Positions 60,599-64,000 of a stretch of DNA of 64,000 nucleotides are shown here, piece after piece; within the stretch, counting starts at the first letter, position 1; each line of letters starts with the position of its first letter. The translations under genes and the position numbers were made by a program. This stretch comes from Hymenochaete sp. R1 (lineage: Eukaryota > Basidiomycota > Agaricomycetes > Hymenochaetales > Hymenochaetaceae). The notes beneath the pieces were generated by a model, which was not told the origin of the DNA, searched no databases, and was given only the letters and a program-made list of their open reading frames with translations. The stretch spans positions 124,001-188,000 of the forward strand of contig JAFREE010000023.1 of assembly GCA_019400425.1 (NCBI GenBank). Reading direction: 5' to 3'.

Positions 60599-60868
60599 AT
60601 TTAGTTGAAAGAGAGGGAAATCAGAATTTGGCGAAGAAAGGAGGAAAGAGGGCAAAAGCAGACGTCGTTGAGAGCGTCGATGAAGAGATGAAGAGACGAG
60701 AGCATCTCCTTGCCTTGCGGCTCACTGCTTGGAATATGCGATGGTAATTCTCACGCTAATGGAAGGCGGTACCAGTCCACTGGCTTTTTTTTATTCTCCC
60801 GACATTCTCGCTCTTTACTTTCCTGACACTGACACTCTAAACTGATAGACTCTTGACAAGAACTCGAG

Positions 60869-62601
60869 ATGGAGAGGGTTCAGTTTCAACAAGAGCAAGT
60901 ACGATGATGTTATTGTGATAAAAGGAATGGAAATATCGTTGACAAAGATTTCATGCAGATGCTCGCAGAGCTAAAAGACCTTGTGCAGAAAGGCCTATTC
61001 TCTCAGGTAGAGCAAATGTATCTACACTTCCATCCACTCAATTTAGAGCTATCTAGGAAGAAGTTAAACATGTGATGAAGAAACGAACAGCGTTTGAAAC
61101 TACTCTCGTTCGACGTATCCCAAAGAAGAGCGACTTCCTGCGATACGCTGCATATGAAATGAATCTGGAAACCCTGCGGCGGAAGAGAGCCATACGCTTG
61201 AGTAAGCAGCTGTCTCAGAAGCTATTGCATCTATATTCAAGTTGATCCTTGGCAGAGGTATCGCGCTCTCCAGCAACGATATCGGACTATGCACTACTCC
61301 GCCGCCAGTTCCAAATATTTGAACGAGCTCTTCGTAAATTCAAAGACGACATCGGTCTATGGGTTCAATACATCGAAACAGCTGACAAAGTGAAGGCCCG
61401 GAGTCTGGTATCTCGTATATGTGCCCGAGCTCTTCAAATGCACCCCAACTCGCCGTCATTGTACATTATTGCCGCCTCGCACGAGCTCAAACAACAATCG
61501 CATTCAGCAGCCCGTGTCCTCCTTCAGCGCGGCATTCGGATGAACAGCGAAAATGTTGACCTCTGGACGGAGTATGTGAAGATGGAACTCGGCTTCGCTG
61601 AAGTCCTCAGGAGACGATGGAGTGTGCTGGGGCTGAATACCGAGGAAAGAGGAGATGCAAACACAGAAACGATGGAGTCGCTTGCTGCAGACGGATTGGA
61701 TACTCCCATGGCCGAAGACAAGGAGAGTGAATCAGCACGGAAGGAAATCTTGAATGGCGCTCTCGTCAAGGAAGCGGTTAGGAATGCAGTCAAGGGTAAG
61801 CATATTTCGTTTGTGGCTTTCACTTTTCTAATATCATATGGCGTTCCTCAGCTGTTAAGACCTTTGAGCTCTTTGAGTCACTATACGCTCTTCTCAATTC
61901 ACACCCCTGCCCAAACGCTGTCCGTGAAGCTCTTCTCGACCTTATGTTTACCAGCCTCGGTTCCAAGCTCGCATCGTCGTCTGCAACCAGCTCATCAAGT
62001 CCAGGTTTACGTAAAGACGGTGCCCGATGCGCCAAGTTGTACGCTTCAAGGTTCCTACCGCCCAAACTTAAAGGGGAAGCGCAAATTGACGCCGTGCGTC
62101 TCGCAAACGAAGACTTCCTGGCCTCTGTGCAATCCCAGCGGACGGAAGAAGTATGCAGAGAATACGCGGATTTCATTCGTGGATGGTTCGAGAGGTCGAT
62201 CGATGAACATCTTGTAAGTTTCCTATGTATTCCTTATATATTTGCCATCTCTGATGAGCTCGAAGAATATATACTTGTTGACTGTCTTCCGTGGCCTGTG
62301 CTCGAGTGTGAGCTCCCCGACTCTTGACCTTGCCCTGATCCATCTGCTTCGCTCCATACGTAACCCGCATCCACCGGCACCATCGAAGTTGCTCAAATTA
62401 GCCAGGAAAAGTACAAAGAGGTTTCCGGATAGTGAGGAACTGTGGGTCCAACGTTTTGAGATCGAAGCTCAATGTCAGGGAGACACGGACGATGCTGATT
62501 GGAGAAAAGCCAAAGAAGAGGCAATCAAACATTTCAGGTTCAGCATTGCGGTAGAGGTCCCGGACACCATACATCTATGGACAGATGCTAAATCATCGTA
62601 A
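60869..62601 (+). CDS. UTP6: U3 snoRNA-associated protein 6 (HAT-repeat protein)
   Basis: Exons start at 60869 (MERVQFQQEQ, donor after 60898), then MLAELKDLVQKGLFSQ, EEVKHVMKKRTAFETTLVRR, KVSRSPATISDYALLRRQFQ (to about 61795), AVKTFELFESLYALL ... FERSIDEHL, and a last exon ending WTDAKSS at 62601. The N-terminal block (RRIPKKSDFLRYAAYEMNLE) is the UTP6 signature. HAT repeats follow: IFERALRKFKDDIGLWVQYI, RALQMHPNSPSLYIIAASHE and GIRMNSENVDLWTEYVKMEL. Later repeats are TKRFPDSEELWVQRFEIEAQ. Utp6 belongs to the UTP-B module of the nucleolar SSU processome and is needed for 18S rRNA maturation. All exons join in frame. The C-terminus is shorter than I recall for related fungi, so a downstream exon could be missing. 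Confidence 0.9.
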
Positions 62602-62938
62602 TAATGTTGAGCTGTTTTGATCTCTTGTTAACTCGTTTATTGTGTCAGTGTCTGTCTTATGTATACATTTTGCAAAGAAAGTCGTCGGGTATTCATACAT
62701 AGCTTGATGGTTTTCTGATGGCCCCTTTTAATGTCAATTGATGATGATAATTTGTTTTCACATTGGAAAAAAAATAAAAGTGTCAAAAAGACGGATCAAT
62801 GATGTTTGCACCAGTGCTAGTGCTCCAGGTGCTATGACGCGCTGACGGCATTGACGACGCGACATTCTGGCACAGATTCTCGGCAGCGTACTTGAGCTCT
62901 CCTTGGTGGACTACTCTCGTGAGCGTGCTGCAACTTGC
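62602..62938. other. Intergenic region
   Basis: 3'UTR of UTP6 and promoter/leader of the MDM31 gene, both on the plus strand. Nothing else is recognised. Confidence 0.5.
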
Positions 62939-64000
62939 ATGCACCTTCCCCGATCCAGAGGGTTCAATGCCCCTCAAGCATCAGCCTCTGCTTCAAGGAC
63001 TGCGTTGAGCGGCCTGGACAGATACAAAACCATCCGGTCTTTTTTCCTCCAGCAGATTCGCTTCGGCCACCAGCGTCAGGGATTTTCATCTCTTTCAAAA
63101 GCGCGTACTTGGGAACCGGATGGACGACACCATCATTCTGAGATCTACAAGTCTTACTTGACGGGGGCTGCTGGGTTTGAAAAGACGAAGATTCCTATGA
63201 GAGCTTGTCTTCATATGTCTCGTCGTACAAACGCCGAGAAGCTACCAAACCCGGACAATCCTAATGACCACGGCAAAGACAGCTCCTCTCCAGAGTACGA
63301 TAAGAAGCAAGAACCCGAAAGCTCAAGACATGGTGAACCTTCTCGCCGACCTCACATCGAAAACTACTCCCGTTTCTTCCGTCGACTGGCCCTGTCCGTC
63401 CCGCACTTACAACGGCCGACTCGAGACGACTTCCTCAACGTAGCGACGAGTTTCTGGCAGAGGCTTCGCATACGCTTCAAATGGTTTACGATCAAGTCAT
63501 TCAGGAAGTTCAATGCTGATGATATTTCGGCGTTTGTGACTTGGTTTCTCATGAGCCAGACGGTATGGGTTTTGGTGGGAACGTGAGTGTTCTTCCTCTC
63601 TGCAGTTGTCAAACGGGTTTACTGAACTGGACGCAGAACAACATTTTTCTCAGCCGTGTTTGCAACACTCAACAGCCTTAGTCTACAGGGTATGTCTTAT
63701 CTTAATCTTGACGCAGTCTTTCGGTTGAGTATTTCATTTAGAACATGTGGCGCGAGCAATTAGCGATTACTTGACGTCGGAAACTGGAGTCATGATCGTC
63801 TTCGAGTCTGCCATCGTGCCAAAGTGGAAGGGCAATAAAATAGCTTTCAAAAATGTCTTCATCTCGAGACGGCCGCCTTCTATGAAAGAGGAAAGTCTCC
63901 ATGACCCTAATGCAGGGCACAGAGCTGCTGCTCGTTGGGACGTCGGCAACCATCCTGCGTATCATGGTTGGGAGGATGACCACCATCCAATACCTCCACC
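62939..64000 (+). CDS. MDM31: Mdm31/Mdm32-type inner-membrane protein, 3' end cut by window edge
   Basis: ATG 62939 (MHLPRSRGFNAPQASASASR) starts an Arg/Ser-rich mitochondrial presequence. Exon 1 ends near 63582; the donor follows VWVLVG, and the frame resumes with TTTFFSAVFATLNSLSLQ, a membrane segment. The next exon reads EHVARAISDYLTSETGVMIV, FESAIVPKWKGNKIAFKNVF, then ISRRPPSMKEE, the conserved Mdm31 core. An earlier segment (DDFLNVATSFWQRLRIRFKW) and the first TM (ISAFVTWFLMSQTVWVLVG) are also typical. Mdm31 and Mdm32 are inner-membrane proteins needed for mitochondrial shape, nucleoid stability and lipid homeostasis. The reading frame is open to the window edge. The start is inferred from the targeting sequence; an upstream in-frame ATG is not seen. 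Confidence 0.9.

Overview
The window is nuclear DNA from a filamentous basidiomycete, most likely an Agaricomycete. Genes are dense and on both strands, with many GT-AG introns of roughly 45-70 nt. The protein set is fungal, and several families are of basidiomycete type (a DUF6593-like protein, a SigF-like NTF2 protein, FucP-type MFS, FAS1-GPI and an Hxl1/Cib1-type UPR factor). Exon models below were built by hand from splice sites, reading frame and family knowledge; no similarity search was run.

Layout. 1-10.7 kb: a DUF6593-like gene running off the left edge, a Chz1-type H2A.Z chaperone, a HAC1/XBP1-type bZIP factor of the unfolded protein response, a decayed HMG-box gene and a complete PRMT1. 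10.7-17.1 kb has no gene I can support. 17.1-30.7 kb: a conserved unknown protein, an NTF2-like protein, an unknown gene divergent from GOT1, a FucP-family MFS permease convergent with GOT1, an acidic unknown protein and an FAD monooxygenase. A tRNA-Gly(GCC) follows, then the mitochondrial calcium uniporter MCU and a small Zn2Cys6 protein. 35.9-39.7 kb holds a long disordered protein with a C-terminal coiled coil and one membrane segment. 41-48.4 kb is a tandem array of three secreted type-B carboxylesterases, followed by a GPI-anchored FAS1 protein.

51.6-57.7 kb is a decayed stretch: a truncated ABCC transporter with a stop in the ABC signature, next to a COG5 gene that carries in-frame stops. 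59.1-64 kb: a disordered protein, UTP6 (SSU processome) and the start of MDM31.

The most notable element is inside the bZIP gene. Two reading frames are joined only if a 44-nt segment (6696..6653, minus strand) is removed. That segment has no GT-AG ends, and each end lies in a 7-nt hairpin loop, as expected for cytoplasmic Ire1/tRNA-ligase splicing. The 3' loop is a perfect match to the Ire1 consensus; the 5' loop departs from it. A second notable point is that the gene starting at 39743 has an upstream region homologous to the promoter of the third esterase 8.4 kb away, which suggests promoter duplication or capture.
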